Shown: positions 1 to 8,454 of the stretch, one piece after another
Layout of the letters: each line of letters begins with the position of its first letter
How positions within the stretch are numbered: position 1 is the stretch's first letter
DNA from: Pengzhenrongella sp031582905
GTDB lineage: Bacteria; Actinomycetota; Actinomycetes; Actinomycetales; Cellulomonadaceae
Length of the DNA stretch: 64,000 nucleotides
NCBI RefSeq assembly: GCF_031582905.1
Contig: NZ_CP133990.1
Coordinates: forward strand, 1,116,001-1,180,000
Direction of reading: 5' to 3'
Translations under genes and position numbers: made by a program
The notes under the pieces: model-generated
Told to the model about the DNA's origin: nothing
The model's database searches: none
The model's input: only the letters and a program-made list of their open reading frames with translations

Positions 1-1
1 A

Positions 2-1987
2 CTGCGCTGGGACACCTCGCTGCTCGAGGCGTTCCAGTACGACGAGGAGACCTTCGGCGGGACGATCGACGCGTTCGACGCACGCGTCCACACCGATGAC
101 CTGCCGCAGGTGACCGACGCGCTGGAGCGGGCCATCGCGTCCTGCGGCGTCTACGAGGCGGAGTTCCGGGTCTGCCGGCCCGACGGCACGACGCGGTGGC
201 TCGTCGCTCGGGGCCGGGCGCTGCCCGGTGTGGACGGCCGCGCCCACCAGGTGGTCGGCGTGACGACGGACACCACGGCCCTGCGCCTCCAGGAGGACCG
301 GGTGCGCGAGGTGCTCGAGGGCATGAGCGTGGGGTACTACCGCCTCGACGCGGACTGGCGGTTCGCGTACGTCAACGCCGAGGCCGAGCGCATCCTCGGT
401 CAGCCCCGCACGCGCCTGCTGGGCGAGGACGTGTGGGAGCTCTTCCCCGCCGCCGTCGGCGCCCCGTTCCAGACCAGCTACCGTCATGTCGCCGCCACGG
501 GGGAGGGCGTCGTCTTCGACGCCTACTACCCGGCGCCCCTCGACGCCTGGTACGAGGTCCGTGCCGTGCCCGAACGTGGCGGTGTGGCCGCGTTCTTCAC
601 CGACGTCACCGCGCGCCGGCGCGCCCTGGACGCGGCCCAGCGCGCCGAGCACCGGGCCACCTTGCTCGGCCGCGTCGGTACGGCGATGGCCGAGGTCCAG
701 GAACCGGTCGACGGGCTGCGGACCGTGCTGACGATCCTGGTGCCCGCCCTGGCGGACTTCGCGATCGCGAGCGTCCTGGAGGACGGCGCGCACGGCTGGC
801 AGCACCACATGCGCGACGTCGCCGGTCACCACCGTGACCCGCGCCTGCAGCCGGTCCTCGAGGAGTACCTGGAGGTGCGGGTGCCGGCCCTGACGACCAC
901 GTCGCCGGCCGCCCGTGCCCTGGCCACCGGGCGGCCGGCCGCGGTCGTCGACGCAGGACGCGCGGAGTCCGGGCAGGTGCTGGAGCCGGGCGAGGCCGCC
1001 ACCCTGCTGCAGCGGCTCACGCCGCACGCGACCGTCGTGTTCCCGCTGCGCGGCCGCGGACAGGTGCGCGGCATGCTCACGCTGGTCAACGGGCCGGCGC
1101 GCGGCACGTTCACCCCGGACGACGTCGCGATAGTGCAGGACGCCGTGGCCCAGATCGGGCTGGCGCTGGACAACGCGCAGCTGCAGGCAACGCGGCGCAA
1201 CCTCGTCGAGGAGCTCCAGCGCAGCCTGCTCACCCGCCTGCCCGAGCCCGACCACCTGCAGCTGGCGGCCAGGTACGTGCCGGCGGCCGCGGCCGCCCAG
1301 GTCGGGGGCGACTGGTACGACGCCTTCCTCGTCCGCGACGGGGCCACCTGCCTGGTCATCGGGGACGTCACCGGCCACGACCTGCACGCCGCCGTCGCCA
1401 TGGCCCAGATCCGCAACGTCCTGCGCGGCGGCGCGCACGCCGTGGTCAACCCGCCGGCGAAGATCCTGCAGTCCCTCGACTGGGCCATGCACGACCTGGG
1501 CATCGACGTCCTCAGCAGCGGCATCCTGGCCAAGATCGAGCAGCCCGCCGAGCTGGCCGAGCGGGGGCAGCGGCTGCTGCGCTGGTCGAACGCCGGCCAC
1601 CTGCCGCCGCTGCTGCTCCACCCCGACGGGACCGCCGAGCTGCTCTCCCACCCCACCGACCTGCTGCTCGGTGTCCACGCGCACACGTCACGGACCGACC
1701 ACACCCACGTGGTGGCGTCCGGGAGCACCGTTCTGCTCTACACCGACGGCCTCGTGGAACGCCGTGGCGAGTCGCTCACGGAAGGCCTGGAGAGGCTCCG
1801 GACCACCGTGGAGCGCCACGCCCACGTGTCGCTGGAGCAGCTGTGCGACGTCCTCATCGCCGACCTCGCGCACGACAGCCCCGACGACGTCGCGCTCCTC
1901 GCCGTACGCGCGCACGACGAAGACCAGCCGCGCCCGGCTGAAGCAGGTCCCCGGCATGTCCCCGCCGAAGAGCGCGCGGCAGGCTGA
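2..1987 (+). CDS. PAS-PAS-GAF-PP2C (SpoIIE/RsbU-type) serine phosphatase, 5' truncated
   Basis: The frame is open from base 2, so the start lies outside the window; about 661 residues are visible. A PAS domain fills the first ~95 residues, a second PAS lies at ~100-205, a GAF domain at ~220-395 and a SpoIIE-type PP2C phosphatase at ~400-640. The phosphatase has the family metal motifs GGDWYDAF, GDVTGHD, YTDGLVE and DDVALLAV. Such proteins usually sense a small ligand, light or redox state and dephosphorylate an anti-sigma-factor antagonist, tuning stress sigma factors; the partner is not in view. No transmembrane segment is seen, so it is probably cytosolic. The family assignment is firm and the signal sensed is unknown. 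Confidence 0.93.
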   Translation: MRWDTSLLEAFQYDEETFGGTIDAFDARVHTDDLPQVTDALERAIASCGVYEAEFRVCRPDGTTRWLVARGRALPGVDGRAHQVVGVTTDTTALRLQEDRVREVLEGMSVGYYRLDADWRFAYVNAEAERILGQPRTRLLGEDVWELFPAAVGAPFQTSYRHVAATGEGVVFDAYYPAPLDAWYEVRAVPERGGVAAFFTDVTARRRALDAAQRAEHRATLLGRVGTAMAEVQEPVDGLRTVLTILVPALADFAIASVLEDGAHGWQHHMRDVAGHHRDPRLQPVLEEYLEVRVPALTTTSPAARALATGRPAAVVDAGRAESGQVLEPGEAATLLQRLTPHATVVFPLRGRGQVRGMLTLVNGPARGTFTPDDVAIVQDAVAQIGLALDNAQLQATRRNLVEELQRSLLTRLPEPDHLQLAARYVPAAAAAQVGGDWYDAFLVRDGATCLVIGDVTGHDLHAAVAMAQIRNVLRGGAHAVVNPPAKILQSLDWAMHDLGIDVLSSGILAKIEQPAELAERGQRLLRWSNAGHLPPLLLHPDGTAELLSHPTDLLLGVHAHTSRTDHTHVVASGSTVLLYTDGLVERRGESLTEGLERLRTTVERHAHVSLEQLCDVLIADLAHDSPDDVALLAVRAHDEDQPRPAEAGPRHVPAEERAAG

Positions 1988-2094
1988 TCCTGACCCTGAG
2001 CCGGAGGCGGACGCGCTGTTCGTGCGGCCCGCGCGCTCGACCTGGCACCTGCGGCGGCGCCGAGCATGCCGACGGGGACGCGCACCGGCCCTGA

Positions 2095-2125
2095 CCCGCC
2101 GGGGACCCGGCGGGCCGAAGGCCCG
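2095..2125. terminator. GC-rich hairpins between convergent genes
   Basis: CCCGCCGGG-GA-CCCGGCGGG (2095-2114) is a perfect 9-bp stem and is followed by the overlapping CGGGCC-GAA-GGCCCG hairpin. They sit between the ends of the converging phosphatase and epimerase genes. There is no U tract, as is common for actinobacterial terminators. Confidence 0.55.
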
Positions 2126-2138
2126 CGCAACTACGGCG

Positions 2139-2999
2139 TCACGCGCCGTCGCGCCAGGAGTGCTCGGGCTCGAACCCCAGCACCCGCCGCGCCTTGTCGA
2201 TCGACAGGAGCGTCTCGTGCTCGCCGAGCTCCTTGCGGACCTCCACGTCGGGGTAGACCTCGGCCATGAGCTCGGCGCTGGACCGGCTCATGACGGTGTC
2301 GGCGTTGGCGACGATGAACACGTCGACGCCGGTGGCGTCGTGGTCGAGCGCCCGGCGCACCGCCTGGGCGCCGTCCCGGGCGTCGATGTACCCCCACAGG
2401 TTCCACCGGCGCGCCTGGGGATCGGCGTCGAAGGCGGGGAAGTCCGCGTACTCGGCGGGCTCCTTCACGTTGGAGAAGCGCAGGCCGATCATCTTCAGCT
2501 CCGGGTCCCACCGGCACAGGTGGTGCGCCATCTCCTCCTCGAGCGCCTTGACCAGCGAGTACGTGCTCTCCGGCCGCACCCGGTACTCCTCGTCGAGCGG
2601 GGCGTACGGGGGCGGCGTCTCGAACGGCAGGCCCAGCACGGTCTCGCTCGACGCCCACACGACGTTGCGGATCCCGGCGGCGCGCGCGGCGTTGAAGACG
2701 TTCCACGACGCCGTGGCGTTGTTGGCGAAGATCGTCGAGTTCGGCCGCAGCCCGGGGGCGGGCAGCGCGGCGAGGTGCACGACGGCGTCGACCGGGCCGA
2801 CGTGCTCGTCGACGCGGCCGGTCATGATCTCGAGCACCTGCCCGTAGTCCGTGAGGTCCACCGCCACGAACTCGCCGACCACCTGCGCCGGACGCACCCG
2901 GTCGATCGAGATCACGTCCCACCCGTGCGCGGCGAGGTCGGCGACGACGGCGCGCCCGAGCTTCCCGGCCGCACCCGTGACCGCGACGCGGCCCGTCAC
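2139..2999 (-). CDS. NAD(P)-dependent epimerase/dehydratase (extended SDR)
   Basis: This 286-residue protein begins with the Rossmann motif TGAAGKLG near residue 8. It contains the extended-SDR segment HLAALPAPG, a catalytic Ser/Tyr-Lys set (ASSETV and YSLVKALEEE) and a C-terminal substrate domain. It resembles sugar or uronate oxidoreductases and epimerases in the UDP-glucose-epimerase superfamily; the substrate cannot be read from sequence. The start is a GTG at 2997-2999. It is transcribed away from the SMP-30-type lactonase gene across a 332-bp gap. A dehydrogenase next to a lactonase fits oxidative sugar or uronate breakdown, but that is inference. Confidence 0.85.
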   Translation of the reverse strand: MTGRVAVTGAAGKLGRAVVADLAAHGWDVISIDRVRPAQVVGEFVAVDLTDYGQVLEIMTGRVDEHVGPVDAVVHLAALPAPGLRPNSTIFANNATASWNVFNAARAAGIRNVVWASSETVLGLPFETPPPYAPLDEEYRVRPESTYSLVKALEEEMAHHLCRWDPELKMIGLRFSNVKEPAEYADFPAFDADPQARRWNLWGYIDARDGAQAVRRALDHDATGVDVFIVANADTVMSRSSAELMAEVYPDVEVRKELGEHETLLSIDKARRVLGFEPEHSWRDGA

Positions 3000-3082
3000 A
3001 GCGCCGACCCCGCGGTGCGCACGGGCGGGGCCGGGATGGTGGTCGAGCGGGCGGGCAGTCTCATGGCGTCCTCGCAGGTCGT

Positions 3083-3092
3083 GGATCGTTCC
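3083..3092. promoter_or_regulatory. Possible LacI-type operator half-palindrome
   Basis: GGATCGTTCC is a near-palindrome around a central CG (GGAT-CG-TTCC, one mismatch), the shape of LacI/GalR operators. It lies in the 332-bp divergent region 3000-3331 between the epimerase and SMP-30 genes. Apart from this and the element at 3255-3273, I see nothing convincing in that gap. The evidence is weak. Confidence 0.25.
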
Positions 3093-3254
3093 GGTAGGTC
3101 AGGTCAGGGCCGACGTCGGTCGGGGCGGCTGGCGCCCCGGCGCCGGCGTGGCCGGTCGTCCGACCGTAATCGCTCGCCCCGGTCCCGGCCGGGTGGGAGC
3201 GGCCTGCTCCGGCGCGTTCCGCCCGCCGTGCCGCCCCGGGCGGGCGTGCGCCGC

Positions 3255-3273
3255 CATACTGGACCGTCCGGTC
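3255..3273 (+). promoter_or_regulatory. Candidate -10 box with adjoining palindromic operator
   Basis: CATACT (3255-3260) resembles an actinobacterial -10 element. GACCG-TC-CGGTC (3262-3273), a palindrome with perfect 5-bp arms, begins one base later and would cover the transcription start of the SMP-30 gene at 3332. This suggests repression by a dedicated regulator not found in the window. Confidence 0.35.
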
Positions 3274-3331
3274 GAGGGTGACCGCGCGGTGGCGAGGGCC
3301 CCGCCGCCCAGCGCCGGCGGACAGGAGCACC

Positions 3332-4179
3332 GTGAAGGCCGATCAGGTGACCGAGCCCCTCGCGAACCACGGGGAGGGCCCGGTGTGGGACGTCGACGCC
3401 GGCGTCCTGCGCTGGGTCGACATGCTGGCGGGGGACATCCTGACCCTCGAGTCGTCGGGGGACGTCACCCGACGGCACCTGGGCGACGTCGCCGCGGCGT
3501 TCCGACCGCGTGCGGGCGGCGGGATGGTGGTCGCCGTCGAGCGCGGGTTCGTGCTCGTCGACGCCGACGGGCGGGCGGGGGAGGTCCACCCGGCCTTCAC
3601 CGAGACGGGCGTGCGGCTCAACGAGGGCGGCTGCGACCCGGCGGGGCGGTTCTTCTGCGGGTCCATGGCGTACGACGCCGCGCCCGGTCGAGGGAACCTC
3701 TACCGCTTCGACCCGGACGGCACGGTGACCCGCGTGCTCGATGGCGTGACCATCTCCAACGGGATCGTCTGGACGCCGGACGGCGGGACCGTCTTCTACA
3801 TCGACACGCCGACGGGCCGGATCGACGCCTTCGACTACGACCTGGGGACCGCCGCGCTCTCCGGTCGCCGGCCGGTCGTCCACATCGACCCCGACCACGG
3901 CAAGCCGGACGGGCTCGCGCGCGACGCCGAGGGGGCCTCTGGGTCGCGCTCTGGGAGGGCAGCGCGGTGCACCGGTACACCCCGGACGGGACGCTCGACG
4001 CCGTCATCGAGCTCCCGGCGGCGCAGGTCACCGCCTGCGCGTTCGGCGGGCCGGACCGCGACCGGCTGTTCATCACGACCTCCCGGGACGGGCTGTCCTC
4101 GCCCGAGCCGGCGGCGGGTGCGGTGTTCGTCGCCGACGTCGGCGTGGTGGGCGCCCCGGTCCCGATGTTCGCCGGCTGA
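3332..4179 (+). CDS. SMP-30/gluconolactonase/LRE family protein (apparent frameshift)
   Basis: After correction this is a 282-residue six-bladed propeller lactonase. Family metal ligands are visible: Glu in NHGEGPVW near residue 14, Asn in ISNGIVW, and Asp in KPDGLARD. These enzymes hydrolyse sugar lactones such as glucono- or galactonolactone. The GTG start at 3332 is preceded by AGGAG (3323-3327), which decides it over an upstream in-frame start. The frame breaks at a run of five G (3931-3935). Adding one G restores the expected EGGLWVALWEG motif and the remaining ~80 residues. I regard this as a probable homopolymer error, though a real null allele cannot be excluded. Confidence 0.82.
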
Positions 4180-4211
4180 CGGCGCGGCGGGCGCGCAGCA
4201 GGGCCCGCACG

Positions 4212-4245
4212 GACGCCCGCCCCACCGACAGGCGGGGCGGGCGTC
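4212..4245. terminator. Bidirectional terminator hairpin
   Basis: GACGCCCGCCCC and GGGGCGGGCGTC form a perfect 12-bp stem around a 10-base loop between the convergent SMP-30 and spherulin-like genes. Confidence 0.7.
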
Positions 4246-4298
4246 GGAGGCTCCGGTGCTGGCCGGGGGAGTGACGTGCGGGCGGCGAGGGGCTCAGG

Positions 4299-5159
4299 TC
4301 ACCCGGCCGCGGCCCGGCGTCGCGCGAACGGCTGCCGGGCCAGTCGCCGCGCGTGCACGGCGGTGCGCCGGGCCACCCACCCCGGCGTCGGGCGCCACAG
4401 CCGCCGGCCCAGCATCGGCAGGAACATCGACAGCTGGTTGTAGATCGGGCCCTTGGCGTGGTGCGGGTACACCGAGCCGATCCCGTAGCGGCGGGCGACA
4501 TCGAGCAGCAGGTCGACGTCGGCCTCCCCGTTGCGCGGGCTGTGGGCGATGATCCCCAGCCGCCGGGCCGGGACGGTGCGGACGCCGTCCTCGCGGTCCT
4601 TGACCCACCCGCGGGTCGGCCACCGCCCGAAGGGGCGGTAGGCCTGCTCCTGGAGGACGACGGTGGCCGGGTCGGTCGCCGCCATGAACTCCTCGGACGG
4701 CAGGGTGCCCGGGTTGAACACGACGACGGCGTCGGGCCGGTGGCTCCGGACGACTGAGGTCAGCCACGCGCCGCGCTCGACGTCGGTGTGCGAGGCCTCG
4801 TCGATGAAGATGCCCTCGACGTCGTACACCTCGAACCAGCGCGCGATGTCGTCCTCGATCTTCGTCAGGCGCGGGCAGCTCTCCGCCTCGGGCGGGTTGG
4901 TGTTGCCGTAGCAGTCGTGGACGTACCCGATGACGGTGGCGCGGGCCTTCTTGAGGTCCGCGATCGACCGGACGTAGTTGTGGTCGGTGGGCCGGTAGGC
5001 ACGGGTGTCGGGGTCGTAGCCGGGGCCGTTGTCCGGGTTGGCGATGACGACGACCGCGCCGCGCGGTGCCCGGTGGGCGAGGCTGATCAAGGGGTCCCAG
5101 ACGCCCGGGGCGGGGTACTCGTAGGCCGGGACCAGGATCTCGGTCGGCTCGTCGGCCAT
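4299..5159 (-). CDS. Spherulation-specific family 4 (spherulin-4-like) protein
   Basis: This 286-residue protein has the spherulin-4 signature: an opening EILVPAYEYP, a strand AVVVIANPDNGPG, then VIGYVHDCYGN and VEGIFIDEAS. These are repeating beta-alpha units of a TIM barrel with acidic residues at strand ends. The family is related to the fungal Sph3/Ega3 glycoside hydrolases of galactosaminogalactan, so a glycosidase role is possible. No signal peptide is seen, which argues against simple secretion. The C-terminal ~60 residues are Arg-rich and not typical. A small gene lies 129 bp upstream on the same strand, separated by a hairpin. The function is unproven in bacteria. Confidence 0.8.
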   Translation of the reverse strand: MADEPTEILVPAYEYPAPGVWDPLISLAHRAPRGAVVVIANPDNGPGYDPDTRAYRPTDHNYVRSIADLKKARATVIGYVHDCYGNTNPPEAESCPRLTKIEDDIARWFEVYDVEGIFIDEASHTDVERGAWLTSVVRSHRPDAVVVFNPGTLPSEEFMAATDPATVVLQEQAYRPFGRWPTRGWVKDREDGVRTVPARRLGIIAHSPRNGEADVDLLLDVARRYGIGSVYPHHAKGPIYNQLSMFLPMLGRRLWRPTPGWVARRTAVHARRLARQPFARRRAAAG

Positions 5160-5245
5160 GGTTCTCGCTCTCGGGAGGTGACGCAGGGGCGGCAGGGCCG
5201 GCGCGTCGACGTCGTCGCGGTCAGCCCCGCCCGGGCCGCCGGCAG

Positions 5246-5279
5246 GGGGCTGCAGGGCCGACGTGGGCCCCGCAGCCCC
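5246..5279 (-). terminator. Hairpin after the small gene
   Basis: GGGGCTGC and GCAGCCCC pair, with an inner GGGCC/GGCCC stem. The hairpin lies just downstream of the 57-codon gene and upstream of the spherulin-like gene, so it could terminate or attenuate read-through. Confidence 0.5.
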
Positions 5280-5288
5280 ACGGTGGGA

Positions 5289-5462
5289 CTAGGACGACAC
5301 CGTGCCGTCGGCGTGGACGAGGGTCGCGAAGGCCTCCGCGACATCGCGGCACGCCTTGGCGTACGCCTCGGCGGCGACGTGGCCGCCTGCCTCCCGGGCC
5401 TTCTCGGCCAGGTCCATGACGCTGTCCAGCATGGCTACGCGCAGGGCCTCGTTGCTTGCCAC
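5289..5462 (-). CDS. Small hypothetical protein, 57 aa
   Basis: This short, helical and acidic protein opens with ASNEALRVAMLDSVMDLAE and ends with VHADGTVSS. A GTG at 5460-5462 is preceded on its strand by GAAGGAG eight bases upstream, which makes translation credible. Codon use matches the neighbours. It shares a divergent region of about 83 bp with the methyltransferase gene. I do not recognise the family. Alanine-rich amphipathic helices suggest a small helical bundle or a partner-binding protein. Confidence 0.62.
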   Translation of the reverse strand: MASNEALRVAMLDSVMDLAEKAREAGGHVAAEAYAKACRDVAEAFATLVHADGTVSS

Positions 5463-5545
5463 TGTGGTCACTCCTTCGACGATGGGTGCAGGCGGTCCCT
5501 GCGGCGTCGTCAGCGTAGACGGAAGGTGTGCGCGAACAGGGACGA

Positions 5546-6358
5546 ATGCGACACGGCGTCCGTCGATCACCCGAGCTGCTGACGCGCCGGCTCGTCGGAA
5601 CGGTCGCCGTGCCGCACCATGTCCCGGTGCCTGCGCAGACCATGACCTTCGGACCGCTCGTCGTGACCTTCGACGAGCGGGTGCTCCGCCCCCGCCCGTG
5701 GACATCGTTGCAGGCGGAATGGGCCGCGGAGCTCGACGCGGACCTGCCGTCCGGGCCCGTGCTGGAGCTGTGCTCGGGTGCCGGGCACATCGGGCAGGCG
5801 GCGGCCGTGCTGACCGGCCGTGACCTCGTGCAGGTCGACGTCGACCCGCACGCGTGCGCGCTCGCCGAGGCCAACGCCGCGGCCAACGTCGCCGACGCAC
5901 GCGTCGACGTCCGGTGCGGCGACCTCGCGGCGATGGTCGAGGCGCACGAGCGGTTCCCGCTCGTGCTGGCGGACCCGCCGTACCTGCCCCGCGACGAGGT
6001 CGGCGACTGGCCGGACGACCCCGCGCTCGCCGTCGACGGCGGCCCCGACGGCCGCGAGATCCTGCGCCGCTGCCTCGCCGTGGCCGGTGCGCACGTGCAG
6101 CCCGGCGGCGCCGTGCTGCTCCAGGCGCTGGGCCGCGAGCAGGTCGAGGCGCTCGCGGGCGACCTGGACGGTGCCGGACTGGCCCTGGTGGACCTGCGCG
6201 CGCACGACGACCGACGCGCGGTCGCGCTCCTGCGTCCGGTCGACGTCCGGCACGGGACGCAGGTACGCGATCACGGGTCGGCGTCGGGGGAGCGGGCGTC
6301 GTCGTCGCAGGAAGGGCGCGCCGCGGCGCCGGTGCCGTGCCACTCCGGCGCGGCGTGA
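5546..6358 (+). CDS. Class I SAM-dependent methyltransferase (HemK/PrmC-like fold)
   Basis: The protein (~270 aa) has motif I VLELCSGAGHIG, the acidic end of beta-2 in VDVDPHA, and motif IV VLADPPYLP. The (N/D)PPY type is used by enzymes that methylate amide or amino nitrogens (PrmC/HemK, RsmC, DNA N6-methylases). The substrate is not determined; its short N-terminal part lacks the PrmC helical domain, so it is probably not PrmC itself. The start is uncertain: ATG 5546 has AGGG a few bases upstream, GTG 5528 and ATG 5642 are alternatives, and the PHHVPVPA segment before 5642 looks coding. The last ~35 residues are low-complexity. Confidence 0.8.
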   Translation: MRHGVRRSPELLTRRLVGTVAVPHHVPVPAQTMTFGPLVVTFDERVLRPRPWTSLQAEWAAELDADLPSGPVLELCSGAGHIGQAAAVLTGRDLVQVDVDPHACALAEANAAANVADARVDVRCGDLAAMVEAHERFPLVLADPPYLPRDEVGDWPDDPALAVDGGPDGREILRRCLAVAGAHVQPGGAVLLQALGREQVEALAGDLDGAGLALVDLRAHDDRRAVALLRPVDVRHGTQVRDHGSASGERASSSQEGRAAAPVPCHSGAA

Positions 6359-6377
6359 CGGGCGGGAGCGGCGCCGC

Positions 6378-6884
6378 ATGATCAGCACCGTCCTCGTCGA
6401 GCACCCGTGGGCGACGACCGCCGCGCTCGTCCTGCTGCTCGTCGTCGGGCCGGTCGTGGGTCGGTCGCTGGTCGCCCGCCCGCACGCGGCGTGGGTGCTG
6501 GCGGGAGTGTCGCTGCTGCCGGTCGTCGCGCTCACGGTGGTGCCCACCGCCCGGGAGGTGGTGGGCGGCTGCGCCGTCCAATGGGCGCTGCCGACGCTGG
6601 GCGCGGTCGAGGTGATGGCCAACGTCGTGCTGTTCGTCCCGCTGGTGCTGCTCGCCGCGGTGGCGTCACGGCGCCCGGTGCGGGCGGCGCTCGTGGGCAG
6701 CGCCCTGTCCGTCGGCATCGAGGCGGTGCAGGCGGTGGCGCCGGTGCTCGGGCGGTCGTGCGACACCACGGACTGGCTCGCCAACACCCTGGGCGCCGTC
6801 CTCGGCGGAGTGCTGGCCTGGGTCGCGTTGCGACTGGCCCCGACCGGTCGCCCGGCCGGGGCCGACCGCAGCGTCAGCCGGTGA
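6378..6884 (+). CDS. VanZ family membrane protein
   Basis: This 168-residue protein has about four hydrophobic segments and the VanZ-like signature: VMANVVLFVPLV, then GIEAVQAVAP and a TTDWLANTLGAVLGG segment. VanZ proteins are membrane proteins of unclear mechanism, linked to teicoplanin resistance and cell-envelope traits. ATG 6378 has GGGAG ten bases upstream. Its end overlaps the end of the convergent binding-protein gene by 11 bp, so no separate terminator is present. The gene is probably co-transcribed with the methyltransferase 19 bp upstream. Confidence 0.86.
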   Translation: MISTVLVEHPWATTAALVLLLVVGPVVGRSLVARPHAAWVLAGVSLLPVVALTVVPTAREVVGGCAVQWALPTLGAVEVMANVVLFVPLVLLAAVASRRPVRAALVGSALSVGIEAVQAVAPVLGRSCDTTDWLANTLGAVLGGVLAWVALRLAPTGRPAGADRSVSR

Positions 6885-8220
6885 TGGTGGCGACCTCCTC
6901 CACGAACCGGTCAGCGGCGTCCTGCGGCTTGATGAGGCCGAACAGGACCTCCTCGTTGTAGCGACCCAGCAGATCGGCGACCTGGCCCGCTCCGGTCGGC
7001 GGTGCGGGTGCGGCGTCGACGATGTCCTCGGTGACCTCCTCGACGAACTCGGCCACCATCTGCTCGGTCTCGCTGAGCTGGTCGGTGATGTGCTCGCGGA
7101 CGTCGAGGTTGGCGGGCAGGCCCCGGTCGCTGAGGATGATCTCGCCCGCCTCGGGGCTGTTCACCATCCAGTCGACGAAGGCGGCAGCGGCCTCCGGGTA
7201 CTCGGAGTCGGCCGACATCGCGATCGACATGGCCGGCTTGAGGAAGTGGCCGGTGCGGTCGAACTCGGTCTCACCCGGGAAGCGGAGGGGCACGACGTCG
7301 CCCCCGGCGGCGACGGACATCGGCTCGACCGTGTTGGTCCAGCCGGGGATGATCGCGGCCCGGTTGGTCCCCACGAGCGTCTGCTCGATCCCGGCGTTCC
7401 TCTGCTCGAGGCCCTCGCTCACGGGCGGTGCGCCACCGTCCGCGATGAGGGCTAGGCTGCGCTCCCAGAACTCGGCCAGGAGCTCGGGCTCGAAGCCGAT
7501 CTCACCGTTCTCGTCCCACAGGTTCTGCCCGTGCTGGCGCAGCCAGATGCCCAGGTCGGACTCGATGAAGCCGAATTGCTCCGCGCCGTAGGTGCCGTCG
7601 GGGGTGTTCTGGGTGATCTGGACCATGAGGTCGTGGTAGTCGTCCCACGTCCACGTGGTGTCGTCCGGCATCTCGACCCCGGCTTCCTCGAACACCTGGC
7701 GGTTGGTCAGCATGACCCGCACGTTGACGCCGGTGGGGATGCCCCACAGGCCGTCGTCGAACTCCCCGGACGCCAGGAGGCTCTCGTCGATGCCGGAGGT
7801 GTCGACGTCGTAGTCGGCGAGGTTCGCCAGCACGCCCCGCTCGGCGTACTCCCGCAGGTACCGCTCCTCCTGCATCATCACGTCCGACGTGTCGCCACCG
7901 GCGGTCTGGGTCGCCATCTTGTCCCAGTACCCGCTCCAGTCGGTGAAGTCCGGGACCACCGTGATGTCGGGGTTCTCCGCCTCGAAGGCGTCGATGAGCG
8001 CGTGGTTGATGTCGGAGCGGTCACTGCCGCCCCACCACGAGTACCGGATCGTGGCCTCGCCACCGGACGCGGTCGTGGCGTCGTCGTCGGCGCCGGCAGC
8101 CGGGTCGGCCTCGTCCGCCTGTCCGCAGGCCGCGAGGGCGAGCGAGCCGGCCATGACGAGGGCTGCAGCGCGGGCGACGGGTCGGCGTCGGTGGGTGGGA
8201 CGGGTCGGTGCAGGCCTCAT
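6874..8220 (-). CDS. Family 1 extracellular solute-binding lipoprotein (sugar ABC transporter)
   Basis: This 448-residue protein has a twin-Arg-rich N-terminus, a hydrophobic segment and the lipobox LAAC near residue 32. It is followed by an Asp/Ala-rich linker and the MalE-like fold opening ATIRYSWWGGSDRSD. It would deliver a carbohydrate to an ABC importer from the outer face of the membrane. No permease or ATPase genes adjoin it: VanZ lies downstream and a small gene upstream. It is therefore an orphan here, with partners elsewhere. A LacI-type palindrome lies about 125 bp upstream, consistent with catabolic control. Confidence 0.93.
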   Translation of the reverse strand: MRPAPTRPTHRRRPVARAAALVMAGSLALAACGQADEADPAAGADDDATTASGGEATIRYSWWGGSDRSDINHALIDAFEAENPDITVVPDFTDWSGYWDKMATQTAGGDTSDVMMQEERYLREYAERGVLANLADYDVDTSGIDESLLASGEFDDGLWGIPTGVNVRVMLTNRQVFEEAGVEMPDDTTWTWDDYHDLMVQITQNTPDGTYGAEQFGFIESDLGIWLRQHGQNLWDENGEIGFEPELLAEFWERSLALIADGGAPPVSEGLEQRNAGIEQTLVGTNRAAIIPGWTNTVEPMSVAAGGDVVPLRFPGETEFDRTGHFLKPAMSIAMSADSEYPEAAAAFVDWMVNSPEAGEIILSDRGLPANLDVREHITDQLSETEQMVAEFVEEVTEDIVDAAPAPPTGAGQVADLLGRYNEEVLFGLIKPQDAADRFVEEVATITG

Positions 8221-8344
8221 GGATCTCCTCGTGCGGTTCGCTGGTCGATGGCAGGGCGCACACCCTGCGGGTCCCTGGACGGACCTTCGTCGTGCCGTGG
8301 CACGACGGACGCTCCACGCTGAGCTGGTCGCTCCACCACGTCGT

Positions 8345-8356
8345 GAAAGCGCTTAC
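8345..8356. promoter_or_regulatory. LacI/GalR-type operator
   Basis: GAAAGCGCTTAC contains the perfect palindrome AAGCGCTT, the classic core of LacI-family and CcpA-like operators. It lies in the leader of the solute-binding-protein gene and is likely bound by a sugar-responsive repressor not present in the window. Confidence 0.6.
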
Positions 8357-8454
8357 CGCAGCATGGCACACCGAGGGGTGGTCGGTGAAGAGCGCGTGCC
8401 GGACGTGCGGGCGGCGACGGCGGCACGGGCGTCCGCCACGGTGGGCCCGTGCGC

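Noticed and set aside
3061..3330. 89-codon minus-strand frame in the epimerase/SMP-30 gap
   Set aside because: Ala/Gly/Arg-rich, no ribosome-binding site, and it covers the promoter elements of both neighbours.
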